Source: Dyella sedimenti (GTDB taxonomy: Bacteria > Pseudomonadota > Gammaproteobacteria > Xanthomonadales > Rhodanobacteraceae). From it: a DNA stretch of 64,000 bases. Of this stretch, positions 9,707-18,491 are shown piece after piece. The notes under the pieces were generated by a model that was not told where the DNA came from, ran no database searches, and saw only the letters and a program-made list of their open reading frames with translations. The position numbers and the translations under genes are program-made. The stretch lies in the NCBI RefSeq assembly GCF_022760995.1, contig NZ_JAKWJO010000007.1, positions 124,001 through 188,000 of the forward strand, given 5' to 3'. Every line of letters begins with the position of its first letter. Within the stretch, counting starts at the first letter, position 1.

Positions 9707-10588
9707 ATGACGACCGCCTCTCCGCTCACGCTATCCCCCATCGTCGCCGGCCTGTGGCGCATCGCCGAATGGAAGCTCGACGTCGCCGCGCGCGTGCGCT
9801 GGATCGAGCAGGCGCTGGCACTGGGCATTACCTCGTTCGACCACGCCGACATCTATGGCGACTACCAGGCCGAGGCGCTGTTCGGCGAAGCATTGAAAGC
9901 CGCGCCGTCGCTGCGCGCGCGCATGCAACTGGTCAGCAAATGCGGCATCCGCCTGCGCTCGGCGCAGCGGCCGTACCGGCTCAGCCACTACGACACTTCG
10001 GCCGGCTACGTGCGTGCGCAGGTGGAACAATCGCTGCGCAACCTGCACACCGACCGGCTCGACCTGGTGCTGATCCACCGGCCCGACTACCTGATGGACG
10101 CCGCCGCGCTGGCCGACACCTTCGTCGCGCTCACCCGCGAGGGCAAGGTGGCGCACTGGGGCGTATCCAACCACAGCGCCAGCCAGTTCGCGCTGCTCCA
10201 CCAGCACCACCCGCTGGCCACCAACCAGATCGAACTGTCGCCGCTGGCGATGGACGCGCTGGACGACGGCACCTTGGACCAGGCGCAGCAGTTGGGCCTG
10301 CGCCCGATGATCTGGTCGCCGCTGGCAGGCGGCCGCCTGTTCACCGGCGAGGACGCGCAGGCCATGCGGGTGCGCACCGAGATGGAAGCCATCGCCGGCC
10401 GTCTCGGCATCAGTCTCACCACGCTCGCCTTCGCCTGGGTGCTGCGCCATCCCTCGCGCCCCCATCCCATCACCGGCTCGGGCCGGCTGGAAAGCCTGCG
10501 CGAGGCGGTAGCCGCCCTGGACGTCCATCTGGAGCCGGAGGACTGGTACGCCATCTGGACCGCCAGCAAGGGCCACCCCGTCCCCTGA
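9707..10588 (+). CDS. Aldo/keto reductase, YdhF-like
   Basis: NADPH-dependent oxidoreductase of 293 residues with the AKR (beta/alpha)8 plan. The active-site Asp/Tyr region is ITSFDHADIYGDYQAE, and the catalytic Lys and His are expected at LVSKCGI and LVLIHRPDYLMD. GVSNHSASQFALL and NQIELSPLAMD are the conserved late strands. I chose the ATG at 9707 because the family starts close to the SPIVAGLWRI strand; an upstream in-frame ATG at 9668 adds 13 unlikely residues. It stands alone, 67 bp after the efflux operon, and is convergent with the next gene across an inverted repeat. The substrate is unknown. Confidence 0.88.
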   Translation: MTTASPLTLSPIVAGLWRIAEWKLDVAARVRWIEQALALGITSFDHADIYGDYQAEALFGEALKAAPSLRARMQLVSKCGIRLRSAQRPYRLSHYDTSAGYVRAQVEQSLRNLHTDRLDLVLIHRPDYLMDAAALADTFVALTREGKVAHWGVSNHSASQFALLHQHHPLATNQIELSPLAMDALDDGTLDQAQQLGLRPMIWSPLAGGRLFTGEDAQAMRVRTEMEAIAGRLGISLTTLAFAWVLRHPSRPHPITGSGRLESLREAVAALDVHLEPEDWYAIWTASKGHPVP

Positions 10589-10598
10589 TGCCCCACAC

Positions 10599-10681
10599 TG
10601 TAGGAGCGCACCCTGTGCGCGACCGCGGCGTCATGTCGCCGCCGCTCCGCCGGGTTGTCGCGCACAGGGTGCGCTCCCACA
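10599..10681. repeat. Long inverted-repeat element, copy 1
   Basis: Two 25-bp arms (10599-10623 and 10657-10681) match at 24 of 25 positions and flank a 33-bp interior. The shared core is GCGCACCCTGTGCGCGAC. It lies between two convergent genes, so it may also act as a bidirectional terminator or mRNA 3' stabiliser. Four further copies occur in this window, at 33393, 34750, 39779 and 56297. Confidence 0.9.
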
Positions 10682-10702
10682 GGTAAAGGCTAAAGGCGTG
10701 GA

Positions 10703-11626
10703 TCAGCGGTTGCTGACGCCATGCGGCACGTGGCCGGTGGCCACGTGTTTGCGCGCCGATTCCACGTTGGCCGGCGAGTCGTCGAAGAAGATGTCGGCGC
10801 CGAAGGCGTCGAGGAAGGGTCCCTTGTCGCGCCCGCCCAGGAACAGCGCCTCGTCGATGCGCACGCCCCAGCGCCGCAGAGTGAGGATCACCCGCTTGTG
10901 CGCCGGCGCCGAACGCGCGGTGACCAGCGCGGTGCGGATCGGCGAATCCTCGGCGGGGAACGCCGCCTGCAGCCGGTGCACGGCGGTGAGGAACCCGCGG
11001 AACGGTCCCACCGAGAGCGGCTGGTCGGCCAGTTCGCGCTCGCTGCGGTGGAAGGCTTCCAGCCCTTCCTCGCGCGAGACCCGCTCGCCCTCGTCGCCGA
11101 AGATCACCGCGTCGCCATCGAAGGCGATGCGCAGCTGCTCGGTGGCGCGCGGCGGCGCGGTGGAGGGAAGGATGGTGGCGGCGGCCACGCCCGCCGCCAG
11201 CGCCCGGCCCACGTCCTCGGCATTGGCCGAGAGGAACAGGTCGGCCTTGAACGGCGCGATGTAGTCGGAGGTCGGCGCCCCGCTGGTGAACGCGGCACGG
11301 CTGATCTCCAGCCCGTAGTGCTGGATCGCGTTGAAGATGCGCAGGCCGGTGTCGCCCGAGTTGCGCGACAGCAGGATCACCTCCACCGGCGGCACGTCGC
11401 CCGCCAGCTTGTTCAGGTCCAGCAGCTTCTGCACCAGCGGAAAGGCCACGCCGGGCTTGAGGATCTCCTCCTCGTGCGCGATCTGGAACGCGCGATAGGC
11501 ATCCAGCCCGTCCCGCTCGAACAGCGCATGGCTGTCGCCCAGGTCGAACAGGGCGCGCGAGGAAATCGCCACGACGAGGCGGTTGTCCGTGGCGGCGGAA
11601 GGGTCGTGGGCGTCAGACGCGGTCAT
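10703..11626 (-). CDS. Cytosolic 5'-nucleotidase (NT5C1-like, HAD fold)
   Basis: Protein of 307 residues resembling the cytosolic 5'-nucleotidase-1 family, which removes the phosphate from nucleoside monophosphates. It opens with LVVAISSRALFDLGDSHALF. The core includes VILLSRNSGDTGLRIFNAI, IAFDGDAVIFGDE and the C-terminal FLGGRDKGPFLDAFGADIFFDDS. The last one carries the acidic pair expected of a HAD-type phosphatase. I chose the ATG at 11626, since an upstream in-frame start adds 34 residues of Pro/His-rich sequence that looks non-coding. It is not obviously linked to its neighbours. Confidence 0.82.
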   Translation of the reverse strand: MTASDAHDPSAATDNRLVVAISSRALFDLGDSHALFERDGLDAYRAFQIAHEEEILKPGVAFPLVQKLLDLNKLAGDVPPVEVILLSRNSGDTGLRIFNAIQHYGLEISRAAFTSGAPTSDYIAPFKADLFLSANAEDVGRALAAGVAAATILPSTAPPRATEQLRIAFDGDAVIFGDEGERVSREEGLEAFHRSERELADQPLSVGPFRGFLTAVHRLQAAFPAEDSPIRTALVTARSAPAHKRVILTLRRWGVRIDEALFLGGRDKGPFLDAFGADIFFDDSPANVESARKHVATGHVPHGVSNR

Positions 11627-11788
11627 GGGGGCCAATCTAACATGGGGTCGAGGCGAGGGATTAGGGATGAGTAGCGAGGCCGCTACATGCGGATGCTCTG
11701 CAAGTGTTGCGTGCGTGGAATAGGGCACACCCGCTCATCTTGAACGCCAACCGTGCGCCCTCGCTACTCGTCCCAGCCCCCTACCCCA

Positions 11789-12550
11789 TCAATCCTGCGC
11801 GAACTGCTCGTCCAGGATGCGCTGCTCCAGGTTGTGCTCGGGATCGAACAGCAGGCGCACGCCCTGTCCTTCGGACTGGCGGATCTGCACCTCGCGGATG
11901 TCGCGCACCTCGTGGTAGTCGGCCGTGGCGCTGACCGGCCGCTTGTTGGGATCGAGCACGCGCATCGTCACCAGCGTGCGGTGCGGCAGGATCGCGCCGC
12001 GCCAGCGGCGCGGGCGGAACGGGCTGATCGGGGTCAATGCCAGCACGTTGGCGTCCAGCGGCAGGATCGGGCCATGCGCGGACAGGTTGTAGGCGGTGGA
12101 GCCGGCCGGCGTGGAGACCAGGATGCCGTCGCAGACCAGGTTGGGCAGCTTCACCTCATCGTTGAGCCTTACCTCCAGGTGTGCGGCCTGGTTGCTCTGG
12201 CGCAGCAGCGACACTTCGTTGAAGGCCAGGGCGTGGTGCACCTCGCCGTCGCGATCCACCGTGCGCATCTCCAGCGGGTACAGCACCGCCGCGTGCGCCC
12301 GCGCGATGCGTTCCTCCAGCCCGTCGAGCTGATGCTTGTTCATCAGGAAGCCGACCCGCCCCAGTTTCATGCCGTAGGCTGGCGCCGGCAGCGCGCGATA
12401 GGCGTGCAGGGTGCGCAGCATGAAGCCATCGCCGCCCAGGGCCACGATCACGTCGGCCTGCTCGGGTGGCGCGTCGCCATAGTGGTCGACGAACTTGCGC
12501 CGGGCCTGCTGGGCCACGTTGGTTTCGCTGGCGACGAAGGCAAAGCGCAT
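11789..12550 (-). CDS. nadK: NAD kinase
   Basis: Phosphorylates NAD to NADP in the cytoplasm. The 253-residue protein has the hallmark ALGGDGFMLRTLHAY (GGDG motif) and the second signature GILVSTPAGSTAYNLSAHG. The catalytic Asp lies in the GGDG turn, and LAFNEVSLLR is the conserved NE/D strand. I placed the start at ATG 12550, giving MRFAFVASET; the open frame continues upstream for 31 residues without family character. It is followed on the same strand by 160 bp without a gene and preceded by a G-rich inverted repeat. Confidence 0.93.
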   Translation of the reverse strand: MRFAFVASETNVAQQARRKFVDHYGDAPPEQADVIVALGGDGFMLRTLHAYRALPAPAYGMKLGRVGFLMNKHQLDGLEERIARAHAAVLYPLEMRTVDRDGEVHHALAFNEVSLLRQSNQAAHLEVRLNDEVKLPNLVCDGILVSTPAGSTAYNLSAHGPILPLDANVLALTPISPFRPRRWRGAILPHRTLVTMRVLDPNKRPVSATADYHEVRDIREVQIRQSEGQGVRLLFDPEHNLEQRILDEQFAQD

Positions 12551-12655
12551 AGGGCCGGATGGTCGGAACGGGGCCGCCAGTTGAGCGTAGATGGACGAAG
12601 GGCGCAAGCCCGTTGCCGGGTTGCGTCCCCTGGGCCTGTTCAAAGCACCGCATGG

Positions 12656-12751
12656 CCCCCTTCCCCAACCCTCCCCTGCACGCAGGGGAGGGACGGCGCG
12701 GTCTTGGCTTCTCCCCTCCTCCCCTGCTGGCCGGGGGAGGTCGGGAGGGGG
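12656..12751. repeat. G/C-rich inverted repeat abutting the gdhB 3' end
   Basis: An imperfect inverted repeat: the left arm (about 12656-12692) contains CTCCCCTGCACGCAGGGGAG, itself a hairpin. The right arm (about 12712-12751) is its rough complement. It begins one base from the stop codon of the glutamate dehydrogenase gene (TAG at 12753-12755, minus strand), so it may serve as that gene's terminator or 3' end protector. A related single arm occurs at 23102-23136. Confidence 0.7.
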
Positions 12752-12752
12752 T

Positions 12753-15700
12753 CTACTGGTTCACCGGCACCTGCGCCAGCTGGGCCAGGCGGCGAACCGC
12801 GACCGAAGCGATCGGGTAGTCCGCGTTCTGGGTGAGGATCTCCGCCAGCATGTTGCGGGTATACCTGAGCGTGGCGTCGTCGCGCTGCAGCCAGGCCTGC
12901 ACCGGCGAGACGTCCTTGGCGGCGCCGGTCAGCGACAGCACCTGCAGGGCCAGCGCGCGGTGCTGGTGGTTCAACTCATCCAGCAGCGAACCGCGGGCCT
13001 GGGCGTGCCAGGCGCCTTCCACCGGCAGCGCCTCGATCTGGCTGCGCAGCCACTCCAGGTCCAGCGACTCGCCCAGCTCGTAGAACACCGTGGCCACCTT
13101 GCCGATCGGCTGGCCGCTCTGCTGGGCCACCTCCACGATGTCGAGCATCGCGCGCAGCTCCGGCATGCGGGCCATGCGCAAGGCCAGCTCGGGCGGCAGG
13201 CCCAGGCCTTCCCACTTCTCCTGGCTGGTGGCGAAGTCCGCCTTGCCGGTCTCGGTGAGCGCGGCCGGCAAGGCCGCGCGCAGCTCGGTGACGCCGGCCT
13301 GGTAGCGCGCCACGTTGGCGTTGATATCCAGCGTGCCGCCCGGGCGGTTCAGCAGCCAGCGCGTGGTGTGGCGCAGCAGCGACCAGATCTGCAGGATGGC
13401 GTCGATCTGGGTGTTCTCCGCGACCTTGCCGTCCAGCGCCTCGATCTGCGCCCACAGCTCGCGTGCGTCGAGGATCTCGCGCGCGGCGGTGTACGCCTTG
13501 GCGATGGCCGCCGGCCCCTGCCCCGTGTCCTCCTGCATGCGCATCATGAAGGTGGCGCCCATGCGGTTGATGGTGGAGTTGGTCACCGCGGTGGCGATGA
13601 TCTCGCGCTTCAGGCGATGGCGCTGCATGTGCTCGGCGTACTTGCCGTGCAGCGGCTCGGGGAAGTAGCGCACCAGCTCCTTGGACAGGTACGGGTCTTC
13701 CGGCACGTCCGAATCCAGCAGTTGCTGGTACAGCTTGATCTTGTCGTAGGACAGCAGCACCGACAGCTCCGGCCGCGTCATGCCCATGCCGCGCGTCTTG
13801 CGCTCGGTCAGCTCGGACTCGCTCGGCAGGTTCTCCACCTGGCGGTCGAGCAGGCCCTCGGTTTCCAGCATGCGGATGAAGTGCGCCATCGAGCCGATGC
13901 GCTGCACCGACTGGTGCTCCATCAGGGTAATGGCCTGGTTCTGGCGGTAGTTGTCCCACAGCACCAGCTGGCCGACCTCGTCGGTCATGCTGGCCAGCAG
14001 CGTATTGCGCTGGTCGAGCGTCAGTTCGCCGCGCTGCACCGCGTCGCCCAGCAGGATCTTGATGTTCACCTCGTGGTCGGAGGTGTCCACGCCGGCCGAG
14101 TTGTCGATGAAGTCGGTGTTGAGCAGCACGCCGTGCTGGGCGGCCTCGATGCGGCCCTTCTGGGTGAAGCCCAGGTTGCCGCCCTCGCCCACCACCTTGC
14201 AGCGCAGCTCGGCGCCGTTGACGCGCAAGGCGTTGTTGGCGCGGTCGCCCACGTCGGCATGCGTCTCGCTGCTGGCCTTCACGTAGGTGCCGATGCCGCC
14301 GTTCCACAGCAGGTCCACCGGCGCCTTGAGGATGGCGCTGAGCAGCTCGTTCGGCGCCAGCTGGGTGACCTCGGGCTTGAGGCCCAGCACGCCGCGCACC
14401 TCAGGCGAGATCGGGATCGACTTGAGCGTACGCGGATACACGCCGCCGCCGGCGGAGATCAGCGACCTGTCGTAGTCGTCCCAGCTCGAGCGCGGCAGCT
14501 TGAACATGCGCTCGCGCTCGGCGAACGAACGCTCGGTATCCGGGTTCGGATCGAGGAAGACGTGGCGATGGTCGAACGCGGCCACCAGGCGGATGTGGCG
14601 CGACAGCAGCATGCCGTTGCCGAACACGTCGCCGGACATGTCGCCGATGCCCACGCAGGTGAAGTCCTCGGTCTGGCTGTTGCGTCCCAGCGCACGGAAA
14701 TGGCGCTTGACCGACTCCCACGCGCCCTTGGCGGTGATGCCCATGCCCTTGTGGTCGTAGCCGTTGGAACCGCCCGAGGCGAACGCGTCGCCCAGCCAGA
14801 AGCCATGCTCGACGGAAATGGCGTTGGCGATGTCGGAGAAGGTCGCGGTGCCCTTGTCGGCGGCCACCACCAGGTACGGGTCGTCGCTGTCATGGCGCAC
14901 CACGTCGTGCGGCGGCACCACCTTGCCTTCCAGCAGGTTGTCGGTGATGTCCAGCAGGCCGCTGATGAACATGCGGTAGCAGGCGATGCCCTCGGCCAGT
15001 TGCGCGTCGCGGTCGCCGTTCACCGGCGGGCGCTTGACGAAGAAGCCGCCCTTGGAGCCCACCGGCACGATCACGGTGTTCTTCACCATCTGCGCCTTGA
15101 CCAGGCCAAGCACCTCGGTGCGGAAATCCTCGCGGCGGTCGGACCAGCGCAGGCCGCCGCGCGCCACCGCGCCGAAGCGCAGGTGGATGCCTTCCACGCG
15201 CGGCGCGCTGACGAAGATCTCGCGGAACGGCACCGGCTTGGGCAGGTCGGGTACCTGGTGCGAATCGAACTTGTAGCTGATGTATGGACGGTAGGCGCCC
15301 TGCCATTGCTGGAAGAAGCTGGTGCGCAGGGTGGCGCGGATCAGCGCCACGAAGCTGCGCAGGATGCGGTCGTCGTCCAGGCTGGAGACGGTTTCCAGCA
15401 ACGTGCCGATGGCCTCCTCCAGCGCCGTCACCTGCTCGGCGCGCGGCATGGACAGCGCGCCCACCAAGCCATCGATCAGGCCAGGGTGCGCGGTGCGCAG
15501 GGTTTCGGGGATCAGCGCCTGCATCTCGCCGCGCAGCAGGTCGCCGGCGCGCTTGAGTTCCTCGGTCGAAAGCGTTTCGCGGCGCGGGTCGAACTTGGCC
15601 AGGAACAGCTCCACCAGCAGGCCGGCGATGGCCGGGTAGCGATTGAAGGCATCCTCCATGTAGCTCTGCGAGAAGGCCACGCCGGTCTGCAGCAGGTACT

Positions 15701-17687
15701 TGCAGTAGCCGCGCAGCATGGCGACCTGGCGCCAGCTCAGCTTGGCGCCCAGCACCAGGCGGTTGAAGCCGTCGTTCTCGGCATTGCCGCGCCAGATCTG
15801 TTCGAAGGCGTCCTCGAACAGCGTGCCCACCTGCTCCACGCTGAAGGCCAGGCTGCCGGCGGTCTGCACCTCGAAGTCCTGGATGTACAGCGTGGCGTCG
15901 CCCACCTTCACGTCGTACAGGTGCTCGGTCAGCACGCGCAGGCCCAGGTTCTCCAGCTGCGGCAGCACCTCGGACAGGGCGATGTCGCCGCCGCTGCGGT
16001 AGATCTTGAAGCGCAGTTCCTCGGGACGGGCCTCGGGATGGTAGAAGGACATGCGCACCGCATCGTCGCCCTTGAGCTGCGACAGCTGGTACACGTCCTC
16101 GGCGGCGGCGGTAGGCGGGACGTCTTCCACGTAGCCCGCCGGCAGCGCCTTGGCGTAGCGGTTGGCCAGCACCACGCCGTCATGGTCGCCAAGCCGGGCC
16201 ACCAGCGCGTCGCGCAGGTCGTCGTGCCAGTTGCGCACGATGGCGGCCACGCCCTTCTCCAGTTCGGCCACGTCGTACTGCACGTGGTCGCCGATCTTCG
16301 GGCGCACCACCACGTACAGGCGCACCAGGGCGGCCTCGCCCATCAGCACGGAGGAATCGAGGTACTCGCCGCGCATGGCGGTGCGCAGCAGCGCCTCGAT
16401 GCGCTCGCGCACCGTAGTGTTGAAGCGCTCTCGCGGCACGTAGACCAGGCAGCTGATGAAGCGGCCGTAGCGGTCGCGGCGCACGAACAGGCGCGTGCGG
16501 GCGCGCTGGCGCAGTTCCAGCGTGCCCATGGCGTTGGCGTAGAGCTCTTCCTCGCCGGCCTGGAACAGCTCGTCGCGCGGCAGCGTCTCCAGTATGTGGC
16601 GCAGCGCCTTGCCCGAGTGCGAGTCGCGCTTGAGGCCGGAGCGGTCCATCACGTACTCGTATTTCTGGCGCACCAGCGGCACGTCCTGCGGGCGGGCCAT
16701 GTAGGCGTTGGAGGTGAACAGGCCCAGGAAGCGCTGCTCGGCCACCGGCTTGCCGTTGGGGCCGAACTTCAGCACGCCCACGTAGTCCATGTAGCCCGGC
16801 CGGTGCGCGTGCGAGCGCGCATTGGTCTTGGTCAGGATGATGGCGTCGGTGGCGCCGGACTGCGGCAGGTCGTGCGCCACCAGCGTGCGCAGCGAGCGCG
16901 GGGCCAGCGAGCGCTCGCTGCGGTGCAGGATGCCCATGCCGGAGGTCTCGTTGGCGCGCAGCACTTCCTCGCCGTCGGCCTCGGTCACCTCGTACTCGCG
17001 GTAGCCGAGGAAGGTGAAGTTGTCGTCCGCCAGCCAGCGCAGGAACTCGGCGGCCTCTTTCACGGCGGCCTCATCCAGCGGCAGCTGCCGCGTGGGCAGC
17101 TCGGCGGCGATGGCCAGCGCCTTGTCGCGCATCTTGGCCCAGTCGTCCACGGCAATGCGCACGTCCTCCAGCGAGCCTTCCAGTTGCGCCTTGAGCGCGG
17201 CCTGGGCGGCCTCGTCGGCCACGCGGTCCACCTCGAAATGCATCACCGATTCCGGCGGCGCATCCTCCGCGCCCAGTTTGAGCAGCTTGCCCGCGGCATC
17301 GCGGGTGGCGTTGACCACCGGATGGATCACCGCGTGGATCTGCAGGTGCTCGGCCGCCACCATGGTGACGGTGTCGACCAGGAACGGCATGTCGTCCGTG
17401 ACGACCTGGATGTAGCTGCGGCCGGCATGGCCGCTTTCGGGGTTGACCACGCGCACCGCGGCGTGACCCGGCTGGCGCTGCTGCATGAAGTCCAGCAGGC
17501 CGGCCACCAGCGCGGCCCATTCGGCGGGCGTGTGCAGCTCCAGGTCGCCGTCGGCGATGCGCGCGAAGAAAGCGCTGATAAAAAATTGCGCCTCATCAAG
17601 GCGCTGGGTGGGGAATCCGCTTTGCTTCAGTTCTTCGAAAACAGCCGTGGGGAAGGAGCTGTTGCTGGCCGCACGAATCGCGTTCAT
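12753..17687 (-). CDS. gdhB: NAD-specific glutamate dehydrogenase, large type
   Basis: Oxidatively deaminates glutamate to 2-oxoglutarate with NAD. The 1644-residue length is that of the 180-kDa bacterial class (GDH_L180), known from Pseudomonas gdhB and Streptomyces. The long N-terminal third has the ACT-like regulatory domains of that class. The catalytic domain, at about residues 790-1250, shows LRFGAVARGGLRWSDRREDF and VPVGSKGGFFVKRP, the glycine- and lysine-rich active-site region. FTCVGIGDMSGDVFGNGMLL is the dinucleotide-binding part. The C-terminal helical domain follows. The start is the ATG at 17687. It is monocistronic and divergent from the acrAB-like genes across an 804-bp gap. 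Confidence 0.93.
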   Translation of the reverse strand: MNAIRAASNSSFPTAVFEELKQSGFPTQRLDEAQFFISAFFARIADGDLELHTPAEWAALVAGLLDFMQQRQPGHAAVRVVNPESGHAGRSYIQVVTDDMPFLVDTVTMVAAEHLQIHAVIHPVVNATRDAAGKLLKLGAEDAPPESVMHFEVDRVADEAAQAALKAQLEGSLEDVRIAVDDWAKMRDKALAIAAELPTRQLPLDEAAVKEAAEFLRWLADDNFTFLGYREYEVTEADGEEVLRANETSGMGILHRSERSLAPRSLRTLVAHDLPQSGATDAIILTKTNARSHAHRPGYMDYVGVLKFGPNGKPVAEQRFLGLFTSNAYMARPQDVPLVRQKYEYVMDRSGLKRDSHSGKALRHILETLPRDELFQAGEEELYANAMGTLELRQRARTRLFVRRDRYGRFISCLVYVPRERFNTTVRERIEALLRTAMRGEYLDSSVLMGEAALVRLYVVVRPKIGDHVQYDVAELEKGVAAIVRNWHDDLRDALVARLGDHDGVVLANRYAKALPAGYVEDVPPTAAAEDVYQLSQLKGDDAVRMSFYHPEARPEELRFKIYRSGGDIALSEVLPQLENLGLRVLTEHLYDVKVGDATLYIQDFEVQTAGSLAFSVEQVGTLFEDAFEQIWRGNAENDGFNRLVLGAKLSWRQVAMLRGYCKYLLQTGVAFSQSYMEDAFNRYPAIAGLLVELFLAKFDPRRETLSTEELKRAGDLLRGEMQALIPETLRTAHPGLIDGLVGALSMPRAEQVTALEEAIGTLLETVSSLDDDRILRSFVALIRATLRTSFFQQWQGAYRPYISYKFDSHQVPDLPKPVPFREIFVSAPRVEGIHLRFGAVARGGLRWSDRREDFRTEVLGLVKAQMVKNTVIVPVGSKGGFFVKRPPVNGDRDAQLAEGIACYRMFISGLLDITDNLLEGKVVPPHDVVRHDSDDPYLVVAADKGTATFSDIANAISVEHGFWLGDAFASGGSNGYDHKGMGITAKGAWESVKRHFRALGRNSQTEDFTCVGIGDMSGDVFGNGMLLSRHIRLVAAFDHRHVFLDPNPDTERSFAERERMFKLPRSSWDDYDRSLISAGGGVYPRTLKSIPISPEVRGVLGLKPEVTQLAPNELLSAILKAPVDLLWNGGIGTYVKASSETHADVGDRANNALRVNGAELRCKVVGEGGNLGFTQKGRIEAAQHGVLLNTDFIDNSAGVDTSDHEVNIKILLGDAVQRGELTLDQRNTLLASMTDEVGQLVLWDNYRQNQAITLMEHQSVQRIGSMAHFIRMLETEGLLDRQVENLPSESELTERKTRGMGMTRPELSVLLSYDKIKLYQQLLDSDVPEDPYLSKELVRYFPEPLHGKYAEHMQRHRLKREIIATAVTNSTINRMGATFMMRMQEDTGQGPAAIAKAYTAAREILDARELWAQIEALDGKVAENTQIDAILQIWSLLRHTTRWLLNRPGGTLDINANVARYQAGVTELRAALPAALTETGKADFATSQEKWEGLGLPPELALRMARMPELRAMLDIVEVAQQSGQPIGKVATVFYELGESLDLEWLRSQIEALPVEGAWHAQARGSLLDELNHQHRALALQVLSLTGAAKDVSPVQAWLQRDDATLRYTRNMLAEILTQNADYPIASVAVRRLAQLAQVPVNQ

Positions 17688-18491
17688 GGCATCTACTGTG
17701 TGGGGGAGACGGAATGAGGCTGTGAGAGCCCGCGAAGGATACGCCTCGCGTCATGGCATATCCACCTTCGCGACAAGACCACTTCGCCCGGCGACGGCCC
17801 ATGACGCCCCTGCAGCAAAGCCCGCGAATCCTGCGCGGTGACCCGCGCGAATGCATCGCCGAGCGTGGATTCCCGCCCTCCCATGGCGATGAAAAACTTG
17901 CTGCCATCGCAGGTTGCCCACGCAGCCGCGCCGGCGCGCGCTCACCGGGCCGGAAGCAATACCAGTCCGCATGCCGCGCGCGCGACGCCGGCCATGCGCT
18001 GCGGCGCAGCAGCGGAAACGCCCATGCGCCGGTTACTAGCCCCTCTCCCGCCGGGAGAAATCTTCCCATCCGGACCATCGGCACAGGCCACGCGGCGGCA
18101 TTGCTGGCATGATCCTCACATCCATGTCGATAAGCTCCCGCGCATGGGGACATTCTTCTTTCACGAATTTGAGACAGAATGGCCAGCCCGCGTGGACAGC
18201 CTCGTCGTTGCCGACCCGCCCGGCGCGCCCCCAGGGAGGCGTGAAAGGCCGCCAGGTGGCAAGGCCATGGCTCTACAAATTGTAAACTGTACGGTATAGT
18301 CCAAGCTCGTCTGTCTTGAGCCATGACTGCCACGTCCCCGTTCCCGCCCTAGGCCTACCCCGTGAGGGGCTCGGGAGCACGCGGGGCGGTCGTGCGCTCG
18401 AAACGCCAGCTCGACCCTTGTCCTCGCCTGGAGGGGCGACGACGTGCTGCATCCCCCGACCACCATCTTAAGAAAGAAGAATGGAGCCCAC
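17688..18491. other. 804-bp divergent intergenic region
   Basis: This gap separates gdhB (leftward) from the second RND operon (rightward). Several open frames exist, but none has a convincing start, family motif or codon pattern. A short palindrome TCTCCCGCCGGGAGA lies at 18044-18058 and resembles a degenerate member of the CTCTCCC repeat family seen at 36.9 and 56.5 kb. The right end holds the promoter/operator described separately. No small RNA could be supported by eye. Confidence 0.5.
18272..18300 (+). promoter_or_regulatory. Promoter with overlapping palindromic operator, acrAB-like operon
   Basis: TCTACA (18272-18277), a 17-bp spacer and TATAGT (18295-18300) form a plausible sigma-70 promoter. 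The 15-bp sequence ACTGTACGGTATAGT at 18286-18300 is an odd palindrome with 6 of 7 paired positions and covers the -10 box. A perfect 11-bp palindrome TACAAATTGTA lies at 18274-18284 over the -35/spacer. Such sites are typical of TetR-type repressors of RND pumps, but no regulator gene is adjacent. The leader would be about 185 nt. Confidence 0.5.

Noticed and set aside
12591..17717. 1708-codon open frame on the plus strand opposite gdhB
   Set aside because: It is an antisense shadow of a well-supported NAD-glutamate dehydrogenase gene. High G+C leaves such frames open. Its product is His/Arg/Gln-rich with no motif.
17838..18299. 153-codon open frame in the gap upstream of the acrAB-like operon
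   Set aside because: Ala/Pro/Arg-rich, no ribosome-binding site, and it runs through the promoter/operator. No family likeness.
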